Below are positions 18,063 to 25,694 of a DNA stretch of 64,000 nucleotides, in pieces. The position numbers and the translations under genes were made by a program. The number at the start of each line of letters is the position of its first letter. Positions within the stretch are counted from its first letter, which is position 1. This stretch comes from Planctomycetota bacterium (lineage in GTDB: Bacteria > Planctomycetota > UBA1135 > GCA-002686595). The DNA is taken from NCBI GenBank assembly GCA_020853575.1, contig JADYYP010000014.1, positions 112,863 to 176,862 of the forward strand, given 5' to 3'. Under the pieces are notes generated by a model, which searched no databases, was not told the origin of the DNA, and saw nothing but the letters and a program-made list of their open reading frames with translations.

Positions 18063-18779
18063 TCAGGCCAGGTGGCGATTGAGGTCCGGATAGCGCTCGG
18101 ACAAGCAGCGCGGGCAAAGCCCGCCGCTGGCGTTGTCGGGCACGTGCGAGACCCACTCGGGTACCCAGTCCCACGTCTCGCGCGGCCCCACGCGGCGCAC
18201 GCGGCGGCAGTGCACGCATTGGTGCATCAGTCCGTGGTGGTCGAGGTACAGCTTGGGGTCGGGCCGCATGCGCACCAGCGAACGGTCGTGCGGGTGCTGG
18301 TCGACGCAGGTGTTGACGATCAAGAGCCCAGCGCCATCGTGGAGCGTTCGAACGTCCATGCGGAACGCCCGGTAGACACTCGGGCTCGAGCACTCGTACT
18401 CGCTGCACCACTCGCTGCCGATGTCGAAGCAGTCGTGCAGCCGCTGCTCGAAGTGCTGTCGCAGCGGTGCCCCGATCGCGTCCACGAAGCTCGCGCCGAC
18501 GCTCCACCGCGCGTGGATCGAGTCCCCGCCGTTCTCGCGCGCGAACTGCTCCCAGGCCGGGTTGACGTACCCGATGGTCAGGTCCGGCCACAGGCCGCAG
18601 GCGCTGTCCGGATGGGTGTCGAGACGATTCGCCAGGTCCTTGCCCAGCAGGTGGCGGAACGAGCGGCGTTTCGGGGTCAGCTTGCGCACGTTGAAAAAGA
18701 TCGGCGAGGCGCGCGCGAGCGGACATGGGGCGACTTGCGAAGAATGGGATTCCCCGCTTGCGAACGCGCGACTCGCCAC
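18063..18779 (-). CDS. PAS-domain protein with C-terminal zinc-ribbon motif
   Basis: A 238-residue soluble protein. Residues about 60-175 look like a PAS sensor domain (PDLTIGYVNPAWEQFARENGG). The C-terminus carries CVHCRRVRR then GLCPRC, the two-CxxC pattern that often closes PAS segments of hybrid kinases and cyclases (C-x2-C-K-x-IR ... HGICPxC). No kinase, cyclase or DNA-binding domain is attached, so its partner is unknown. The N-terminal 30 residues are low in family character; an in-frame GTG at 18689 is a plausible later start. Confidence 0.7.
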   Translation of the reverse strand: MASRAFASGESHSSQVAPCPLARASPIFFNVRKLTPKRRSFRHLLGKDLANRLDTHPDSACGLWPDLTIGYVNPAWEQFARENGGDSIHARWSVGASFVDAIGAPLRQHFEQRLHDCFDIGSEWCSEYECSSPSVYRAFRMDVRTLHDGAGLLIVNTCVDQHPHDRSLVRMRPDPKLYLDHHGLMHQCVHCRRVRRVGPRETWDWVPEWVSHVPDNASGGLCPRCLSERYPDLNRHLA

Positions 18780-18889
18780 CGACCATTCGCCGGCCGTTTC
18801 TGCGCCCTTGTTCGAGGCGCACGCGGCCGGCGCAGGTCCCAGACCACCGGCGCTCCAACGAAGCTCCAGCGCTCACCTGCCCTCCACAC

Positions 18890-19078
18890 ATGCACTACTG
18901 GATCCGTGGCATCGCCGGCACGTTCGTGCTCGTCTCCCTCGCCCTGGGGTACTGGGTCACGCCCTACGCCTATCTCTTCACCGCGTTCGTCGGGCTGAAC
19001 CTGCTCCAGTCCAGCGTGACGCACTGGTGCTTGATGGAGCGCATCCTCGAGAAGCTCGGGGTCGCCCAGCGCGCTTGA
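18890..19078 (+). CDS. DUF2892 (YgaP-like) small membrane protein
   Basis: A 62-residue protein with two hydrophobic segments and the DUF2892 ending (FVGLNLLQSSVTHWCLMERILEKLG), comparable to the NLLQSxFTxFCP pattern of that family. DUF2892 modules are often found alone or fused to rhodanese domains. The ATG at 18890 directly precedes the family N-terminus (MHYWIRGIAGTF). It is divergent from the PAS gene and convergent with the GH127 gene. Confidence 0.75.
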   Translation: MHYWIRGIAGTFVLVSLALGYWVTPYAYLFTAFVGLNLLQSSVTHWCLMERILEKLGVAQRA

Positions 19079-19094
19079 GCGCGGCGTCCGCGGG

Positions 19095-21608
19095 TCAGCG
19101 CGGATCGCTGTCGACGCGCCACTCGAGCACGCCGGCGGAGTGCTCGGGCCGCAGCGTCACGTCCAGGCGCAGGGCCGTGGCGCGCACGGCCGAGAAGCTC
19201 GCCGCGCACCAGCGATCGCGCTCGGGTGACGCGTAGGTCGCGTCGACCAGCGCGTGCCAGTCACCGCTCGCGTCGCGGTAGGAGAGGCTCCAGCGCTCGG
19301 GTGTCGCGCAGCGCCCGTGGCCGGTGTCGTCGAACCAGTACACATCGCTCCCCCGCACCTCGATCTCGGCGCCGAACTCGTACTGGATCCACTCCGCGCC
19401 GCCGGTGTGCGGCCAGAAAGTGTGGCGCGCCAGCGAAGCATCGGCGGAACTCTCGGGCTCGACGCCGTCGAAGCACGCGTCGGCGGTGTCGTTCACGAAC
19501 GTGTGCGAGGCACTCACGCTCCACCGCGGATGTGGCGCGACCGGTGCCGGAGGCCAGTCGTGCACGTCGACGCCGGCGCCCGCGACGGGGAACGCCGTGA
19601 TGCGGATCCGCGCAGCGCCCATCGGGATCAGCGTGATCTCGCTCGACTGCTCGAGCGCGCGCACCGGGCTTTGGACCAGCGGCGCGACCAGGCCATGCCG
19701 ATCGAGCGTCCACCCCGGCGCGATCCGCGCCCGCATGCGCAACTCGTGCGGCATCTGCTCCGCACTCCAAGCGAAGTCACTGAATTCCGCGTCGCGCGCG
19801 ACGACCTCGATGCTCGGGTCCTCCAGCGCCAGCGCGTAGTTCCACGGGCCGCTCGGCACGATCTCGAAGGCCGGCCAGGCGTCGCTGCCGCCGGAGCGCC
19901 GCGTCTCGCTCGCGATCTCGAGCGCGTAGGTCAGCGGTCCCCACTCGACGGAGGCGAAGTCCTTGTTCCCCGGCCAGCGCTTGACCACGGGCTTGGCCGC
20001 GTCCGTGAGGTAGTCGATCTCGAGCGTGTCACCGTCGCGCCACTCGCGCTCGATGCGCAGCGCGCGGCCGGCGGCCGGCGAGCTCTCGCCCAGCCGCTCG
20101 CCATTGAGCGCGACCCGCGTGACGTCGCTCCACGACGGAACGCGCACGTAGAGCGGAAAACGCAACGGCGCGTCCAACGCGAGGCGCAGCGAGACCGCTG
20201 GTCGCAGTGGATACTCCCCGCGGCATTCGATCTCGACCCGCGCGCCTTGCTCGCCGACGAGCGCGGCCACCTTGCTCTCGAGCGGAACCATCAAGCACAG
20301 CCCGCGGTCGGCGGTCGCGGTCCACAAGTTCTGGGCGAGGTACGGCCAGCCGTGGCCGAAGTTGTGTTGGCAGCAGCGGTGGTCGTGCGGATCGAAGCAG
20401 TACATCGGGCCGCCATTCATCAGCCCCGGCGCGTGCGAAGTGCGGTCGCTCGTCGCCATGTTGGGCGCGCTCAAGTAGCGCAGGGCGCGCATGTCGGCAG
20501 TCAAGGCCGACGGCAGTTGATTGAAAGCCACCTCCTCGCAGCGCTCGACCCAGGTCAAGTCGCCCGTGGCCAGCGCGAGCCGCTCGCAACTGAACATGAA
20601 CTCGACCATGCCGCAGGTCTCGACGGCTTGCCGCGGATCGGTCGCGCCTGGCCGCGCGACCTCGTCGGAGCCGAACAAGCCGCCCGGGACTTGCCCGTAG
20701 GCCGCGCGGAATTCGCGATAGTTGCGCTCGGCTGCGCTGGCGTGCCGCGCAACTCCCGACTGCATCGCGAAGAATGTCGGACCGCCGAAGCCCTGCAACA
20801 CGTTGACGTTGTGCCAGTCGATCACGCCGTCTTCCCAGCGCGCCGCGCAACGCTCGATCTTCTCGGCCAGTGCGAGCAGATCGCGTCGCAGCTCGGCGTC
20901 GTCGGTGCGGTTGAACAGCCAGTAGACGCTCCACAAGTTGTCGTAGGCGCGCAGGTGCTGCCAGTAGGGCGGAACGAAGTCCGCGTCCGGCAAGGCGAGC
21001 TCGAAGCGGAAGTAGCGCGCCATGAAAGGCAACACGCGCGCGTCGCCGGAGAACTCGTGCCAACTGCGCAGCGCGTCGAGCATCGGCATGTTGGGCCACA
21101 GGTCCCACGCGCCCTCGGTCGAGGCCACGGTCGCCTGCGCGCCGTTGCCGCGAGGTCCGAAGTAACCGTCGGCGCGCTGGCTGGCGAGCGCGGCCTCGAT
21201 CCACACGCGCGCTTCCTCGATGTGCTCGCGGTCGCCGAGCAGATAGGCGCAATCGCCGAAGCCCTTGAGCCAGTAGGGCACTTCCTCCCAACCGTGGTCG
21301 CCCTGGCCCGTGGGACAGAGCCAGGCATTGCCGGGCTTGCGCAGGAAGCTCGAAATCTCGCCCAGGTGGCCGTGAAATCCCGAGTTCTGCAATTCGAGCT
21401 GACGGCGCAGCCAACCGCGCGGCTCGATCGCGCCCAGCGGCAACTTGACGAAGGCGCTGGGCGCGAGCGGTGCTCGGTTGGACGGATACCACGGACGCGA
21501 GTCGGCGCTCGCGGGCGGCGCGTCGACGGCTCTCACCAGCGTCGGCGAGCCCTCGGGCAGCACGGCACACGCGGCACTGAACAGCAACACCAGCGCGGGG
21601 AATCGCAT
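19095..21608 (-). CDS. Exported GH127 family beta-L-arabinofuranosidase-like hydrolase
   Basis: An 837-residue secreted glycoside hydrolase of family GH127 (former DUF1680). A signal peptide (MRFPALVLLFSAACA) begins at ATG 21608. The zinc/cysteine active site known for this family is complete: E330 and C332 in VETCGM, and C412-C413 in HRCCQHN. Spacing matches the Glu-Cys/Cys-Cys set of Bifidobacterium HypBA1 (E338, C340, C417, C418). A C-terminal region (about 690-837, with VYWFDDTGHGRC) looks like a galactose-binding beta-sandwich. It should remove terminal arabinofuranose-type sugars from plant or algal glycans. A longer in-frame start at 21689 would hide the signal peptide and was not used. 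Confidence 0.88.
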   Translation of the reverse strand: MRFPALVLLFSAACAVLPEGSPTLVRAVDAPPASADSRPWYPSNRAPLAPSAFVKLPLGAIEPRGWLRRQLELQNSGFHGHLGEISSFLRKPGNAWLCPTGQGDHGWEEVPYWLKGFGDCAYLLGDREHIEEARVWIEAALASQRADGYFGPRGNGAQATVASTEGAWDLWPNMPMLDALRSWHEFSGDARVLPFMARYFRFELALPDADFVPPYWQHLRAYDNLWSVYWLFNRTDDAELRRDLLALAEKIERCAARWEDGVIDWHNVNVLQGFGGPTFFAMQSGVARHASAAERNYREFRAAYGQVPGGLFGSDEVARPGATDPRQAVETCGMVEFMFSCERLALATGDLTWVERCEEVAFNQLPSALTADMRALRYLSAPNMATSDRTSHAPGLMNGGPMYCFDPHDHRCCQHNFGHGWPYLAQNLWTATADRGLCLMVPLESKVAALVGEQGARVEIECRGEYPLRPAVSLRLALDAPLRFPLYVRVPSWSDVTRVALNGERLGESSPAAGRALRIEREWRDGDTLEIDYLTDAAKPVVKRWPGNKDFASVEWGPLTYALEIASETRRSGGSDAWPAFEIVPSGPWNYALALEDPSIEVVARDAEFSDFAWSAEQMPHELRMRARIAPGWTLDRHGLVAPLVQSPVRALEQSSEITLIPMGAARIRITAFPVAGAGVDVHDWPPAPVAPHPRWSVSASHTFVNDTADACFDGVEPESSADASLARHTFWPHTGGAEWIQYEFGAEIEVRGSDVYWFDDTGHGRCATPERWSLSYRDASGDWHALVDATYASPERDRWCAASFSAVRATALRLDVTLRPEHSAGVLEWRVDSDPR

Positions 21609-21614
21609 GCCGCC

Positions 21615-21620
21615 GGTGTA
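21615..21620 (-). promoter_or_regulatory. Putative -10-like element before GH127 gene
   Basis: Minus strand CGCTACACC ends only six bases before the ATG at 21608. The spacing would give an almost leaderless transcript. TACACC lacks the final T, so it is a weak match judged by analogy with other genes here. Confidence 0.25.
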
Positions 21621-21722
21621 GCGTCCGCGCGGCGCTCGGCCCAACCCCTGGGCGAGAAACTCCTTCACGTCGGCGAGCTCCGCCGGCATTGCGCGGCGCG
21701 CCGCGGCGTTTCGATCCGCTGC

Positions 21723-22691
21723 ATGCTCGTGCTAGCCTTCCCGGTTCACGTGCAGCCCCCGCAACCCCGCTCGCCGGCCGAATCCGGCGCCGTCTCGGCC
21801 ACGAGCCTCGACGTGTCGTTCTGCAAGCTCGACGCGCGCGCCACGTTTCGTGCGCTGCTGCACTACCTGCCGGTGTCGCTCGCGGTGCGCGAGATCATGC
21901 GCATGCGCGCGCTGGCCGAGGCCGGGAGGCTCCCGACGCCGCTGCTCGACATCGGCTGCGGCGACGGCTTGTTCTGGGAAGTGCTGACGCGCGATCTCAC
22001 CTCCGGGCGCTCCAGCGGCGTGCGCGGCTTGGTCGGCGTCGACATCAGCGAGAGCGAGCTGCGGCTGGCGTCGCTGCGGCTCTCGCCCCTGGGCGGCGAA
22101 GTGCACGCCTTCGACATCTCGCACGACGGCAAGGAGCGCGCGCTCGACGATCGCCTGGGTGCCTTCGAGACCGTGATCGCCAACTGCTCGCTCGAGCATG
22201 TGCCCAAGCTCGAGGTCGCGCTCGAGAACATCAAGCGCTACCTGGCTCCCAAGGGCGAGCTGTGGCTGTTCGTGCCCGCGCCTCGCTGGAGCGACACCTT
22301 CGTCGTCAAGCGCGCGCTGCGCGCGCTCGGCTCGCGGGCGGCTGGGACCTACGGCGGCATGTGGGACGGCTTCTACCAGCACCATCACCTGTACCCCGCG
22401 TGGGTTTGGTCGCACCTGCTCAAGGGCTTGGGCTTCGAGATCGAGATCCGCGGCTTGGGCTGCGCGCGCGGCAACCGGCTCGCCGAGCTGTGGCTGCCGC
22501 CGGCGTTGATGTCCTTCGTCTACAAGTCGGTGTTCGGTCACTATCCCGCGCGCCTCTCGCGTCCCTTCAAGCTCCCGCTGCTGCCGCGCATGAGCGCGTA
22601 CCTGGACGAAGTCCAGCGCGGCGAGGTGATCACCAGCGATCTCGAGCACCCCGAGGTGGTCGAGTACGCGATCCGCTGCCGCCGCGCGTGA
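21723..22691 (+). CDS. Class I SAM-dependent methyltransferase
   Basis: A 322-residue methyltransferase with the SAM-binding motif LLDIGCGDGLFWEVL, the acidic VGVDIS strand end and a motif IV-like VIANCSLEHVPKLE, of the Methyltransf_11 type acting on small molecules or glycolipids. A second half (GGMWDGFYQHHHLYPAWVWSHLL) is characteristic but of unknown role. The start is unsure: an in-frame GTG at 21750 follows a TAGCCT element (21733-21738) at leaderless distance and may be the true start. Confidence 0.8.
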   Translation: MLVLAFPVHVQPPQPRSPAESGAVSATSLDVSFCKLDARATFRALLHYLPVSLAVREIMRMRALAEAGRLPTPLLDIGCGDGLFWEVLTRDLTSGRSSGVRGLVGVDISESELRLASLRLSPLGGEVHAFDISHDGKERALDDRLGAFETVIANCSLEHVPKLEVALENIKRYLAPKGELWLFVPAPRWSDTFVVKRALRALGSRAAGTYGGMWDGFYQHHHLYPAWVWSHLLKGLGFEIEIRGLGCARGNRLAELWLPPALMSFVYKSVFGHYPARLSRPFKLPLLPRMSAYLDEVQRGEVITSDLEHPEVVEYAIRCRRA

Positions 22692-22797
22692 CGCGGCCGC
22701 GCGGCGCTCCACGACGCGCGCTGCTTGCGCAACCCGCGCGGCAGGAGTGCGCTCTTCTGCGGAGCCTCGTTCGATCGGCGCGGCGCGCCTGCGGTGG

Positions 22798-22803
22798 TAC
22801 GGT
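22798..22803 (+). promoter_or_regulatory. Putative extended -10 before tandem lyase gene
   Basis: TGGTACGGT fits the extended -10 form TGnTAnnnT and lies 108 bases upstream of the ATG at 22912. No clear -35 was seen. This is weak evidence from one site. Confidence 0.25.
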
Positions 22804-22911
22804 GCAGCTCAAACGCGCGCCCCTCGCGCTGTGCATCCGAAGGCTTCGGAAGCCCGAGCGGCGCGGCACCGCGGTGCTCCCAGCGAGCGCCCCGACGAGA
22901 GGAACCTGTCG

Positions 22912-25653
22912 ATGAACACCACGACGCCGATCCACGAACCCCACAAGATCAAGACGGTGCGCCCGGTCGCGTTTCCCACGCTCGACGAGCGCAAGCGACT
23001 GCTGATGGAGGCGCACTTCAACGTCTTCAACCTGACGCCCTCGCAGATCACGTTCGACATGGCGTCGCTGGGCACGAGCGCCTACAGCCAAGAGCAGTTG
23101 TCGGGCGAGCTGATCGGAGACGAGGCCTACGCGGGCGCGCGCAACTTCGAGACGCTCCTGAAGAGCGTGCAGCGCGTGCTCGGCCACACCTACGTGTGTC
23201 CGACCCACAACGTGCTGGGTTCGGTCAAGCTGCTGGCCGCGACGCTCTCCAAGCAGGGCAGCCGCTTGCCCAGCAACGCGCGCGGCCGCATCGACATCCT
23301 GTCGCCACGCGGGATCCAGGTGCGCGACGTGCGCACCAAGCGCGACGAGTTGTTCACCGGCAACGTCGACCTCGACGCCCTGGCGCGCGAGCTGGCCAAC
23401 GACGACGTCAGCGCGATCAGCATCCACCTGTTCGCCGACGGTCGCCATCCGGTGAGCTTGGCCAACCTGGCGAGCGTGCGCGCCATGGCCGAGAAGCGCG
23501 GCGTGCGCTTGGTGCTCGACGGCTCGCGGATCATCGAGAACGCCTGGTTCATCCGGCGCCACGAGCCCGGTCAAGACACGCGGCGCATCGCCGACATCGT
23601 GCGCCAGCTGGTCAAGACCTCGCACATCCTGCAGCTCGACGGCGCGCAAGATCCCAAGTGCAACACCGGCGGCTTGCTGTCGACCGACAACCCCGCCGAC
23701 CACGAGCACTTCATCAACGAGGTCGTGGTCTACGAAGGCCTGCACACCTACGGCGGCATGTCGGGGCGCACCATGGAGGTACTCGCGCGCGGTCTCGACG
23801 AGATGTGCGACGAGTCCGAGGTCGAGTGGGTCATGCACCAGACCCAGCTGTTCAACGAGCGCCTGCGCAAGGCCGGTGTACCGCTCGAGGAGGGTTGCGA
23901 CGGAGCCTACCTCGTCGCCAGTGTGTTCCTGCCGCACGTGCGCGAACACGCGCAGCACGCCCTCGCCGCCGCGCTCTACCAGACCTGCGGTGTGCGCGCG
24001 CTGGTCAGCGGTCTCGTCGGGCGCGACGACTTCGTGCCCGTGCAGATCCCACGCCTGGCGATGACCAACTGGCAACTCGCGCAAGTCGCCGACGCGATCA
24101 TCCAGCTCCACCGCCAGCGCTCCAAGGTGGCGCCGCTCGAAGTGCAAGGCAGCTCGAAGTGGCACGACGAGCTGCGCTTCCGCGCCGTGTTCTCCGATCT
24201 CGAGCCCTACGAGTTCGACTGCTTCCCGTTCACCATCCACACCATCGAGCGCATCGCGGAGACGACGCGCGAGGAGCGCGAGCGCCTGATCCGCGACGCG
24301 GGCTACAACACGTTCCTGCTGCCGTCGGCGCAGGTCGCGATCGACTTGCTCACGGATTCGGGCACCTCGGCCATGAGCACCGAGCAGTGGGCCGCCTATT
24401 CCGCGGCGCGCTCGACGCCCGGCACCAGCGAGGCCTACCACGACTTCGTGGCCGCGCTGCGCGACATCTACGGCTACGAGCACATCATCCCCACCCACCA
24501 AGGCCGCGCCGCGGAGCACATCCTCAGCCAGGCGATGATCAAGCCCGGTCAGCTCGTGCCGGGCAACATGTACTTCACCACCACCAAGCTCCACCAAGAG
24601 CTCGCCGGTGGCGTGTTCGTCGACGTCATCGTCGACGCCGCCCACGATCCCGCGAGCGACTATCCGTGGAAGGGCGACATCGACTTGGACAAGCTCGAGC
24701 GCTGCGTGCGCGAGCACGGCCCGAGCAAGATCGCCTACATCTCGTTCGAGCACACGGTCAACATGGCCGGAGGCCAACCGGTGTCGATGCAGAACATGAA
24801 GGATGTCTACGCCTACTGCTCGACTCGGCGCATCCCGGTGTTCTTCGACGCCACGCGCGCGGCCGAGAACGCCTACATGATCCAAAAGCGCGATCCGCGC
24901 TACGCCAAGACCAAGGTCAAGGACATCCTGCGCGAGATGATGCTCTACGGCGACGGTGCGACCGTCTCCGGCAAGAAGGACTTCCTGATCAACATGGGCG
25001 GCGTGCTGGCCTTCAAGGACAACGCCGAGTGGGCGCGACGCTGCGAGGACTTGCTGCGCGTGTTCGAGGGCGGCGTACACGACGGTGGATTGCCGGCCGC
25101 GGACTTGGCGGCGATGGCGCGCGGCGTGCACGAGATGCTCGACGACCGTTACATCCGTACACGCGTCGAGCAGTCGGCTTATCTCGCCTCGCGTCTGATG
25201 GAGGCCGGCGTGCCGATCGTGATGCCTCCGGGCACGCACGCGATTTTCATCGACGTCAAGCGCTTCCTGCCCCACATCGACCAGGACGAATACCCGGCGC
25301 AGATGCTCGCCGCGCAGATCTTCCTCGAGACCGGCGTGCGTGTGATGGAGCGCGGCAACGTCTCCAAGGGGCGCGACCCGAAGACCGGCCACAACTACCG
25401 GCCGAAGCTGGAGCTCGTGCGCCTGACCATCCCGCGCCGTGTGTACACCAACGATCACATGCGCGCCGTGGCCGACGGCATCATCCGGCTCTACGAGCGG
25501 CGCCACACGATCCGTGGGCTGCGCTTCGTGTACGAGCCGCCGATGCTGCGCTTCTTCCAGGGCCGCTTCGCGCCGCTCGAAGGCGACTCCCAGGCGCCCC
25601 CGGCGCAGTCGAAGAGCCACACGGAGCCGAACCTGGTCCGCGCCGGCCGCTAG
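22912..25653 (+). CDS. Tandem fusion of two tyrosine phenol-lyase/tryptophanase-like domains
   Basis: A 913-residue protein made of two fold-type I PLP beta-eliminating lyase domains in a row. The C-terminal half (about 425-900) closely follows tyrosine phenol-lyase: THQGRAAE, GNMYFTTTKLHQE, DATRAAENAY, SGKKD with predicted Schiff-base K689, MERG with R814 (TPL R381, where tryptophanase has a non-basic residue), and R837 before LTIPRR (TPL R404). The N-terminal half (about 12-405) is a full-length relative, but the lysine position is Q246 (DGAQDPK), the QGR motif is lost and the R404 position is P. It keeps GDEAYAG with Y73, equivalent to TPL Y71, which the C-half has lost (proline there). 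The two halves may form one intramolecular catalytic dimer. A Shine-Dalgarno-like AGAGGAA lies 7 bases before the ATG. The substrate could be tyrosine or a related phenolic amino acid. Confidence 0.85.
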   Translation: MNTTTPIHEPHKIKTVRPVAFPTLDERKRLLMEAHFNVFNLTPSQITFDMASLGTSAYSQEQLSGELIGDEAYAGARNFETLLKSVQRVLGHTYVCPTHNVLGSVKLLAATLSKQGSRLPSNARGRIDILSPRGIQVRDVRTKRDELFTGNVDLDALARELANDDVSAISIHLFADGRHPVSLANLASVRAMAEKRGVRLVLDGSRIIENAWFIRRHEPGQDTRRIADIVRQLVKTSHILQLDGAQDPKCNTGGLLSTDNPADHEHFINEVVVYEGLHTYGGMSGRTMEVLARGLDEMCDESEVEWVMHQTQLFNERLRKAGVPLEEGCDGAYLVASVFLPHVREHAQHALAAALYQTCGVRALVSGLVGRDDFVPVQIPRLAMTNWQLAQVADAIIQLHRQRSKVAPLEVQGSSKWHDELRFRAVFSDLEPYEFDCFPFTIHTIERIAETTREERERLIRDAGYNTFLLPSAQVAIDLLTDSGTSAMSTEQWAAYSAARSTPGTSEAYHDFVAALRDIYGYEHIIPTHQGRAAEHILSQAMIKPGQLVPGNMYFTTTKLHQELAGGVFVDVIVDAAHDPASDYPWKGDIDLDKLERCVREHGPSKIAYISFEHTVNMAGGQPVSMQNMKDVYAYCSTRRIPVFFDATRAAENAYMIQKRDPRYAKTKVKDILREMMLYGDGATVSGKKDFLINMGGVLAFKDNAEWARRCEDLLRVFEGGVHDGGLPAADLAAMARGVHEMLDDRYIRTRVEQSAYLASRLMEAGVPIVMPPGTHAIFIDVKRFLPHIDQDEYPAQMLAAQIFLETGVRVMERGNVSKGRDPKTGHNYRPKLELVRLTIPRRVYTNDHMRAVADGIIRLYERRHTIRGLRFVYEPPMLRFFQGRFAPLEGDSQAPPAQSKSHTEPNLVRAGR

Positions 25654-25694
25654 CGTCCGCGGTCGGAACGCGCGCAGCGCTCTCCGCTCAGCGG

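Noticed and set aside
19254..21722. Plus-strand frame extending upstream of the methyltransferase
   Set aside because: It overlaps the GH127 gene in antisense and has no domain similarity; methyltransferase similarity begins only after about 21750.
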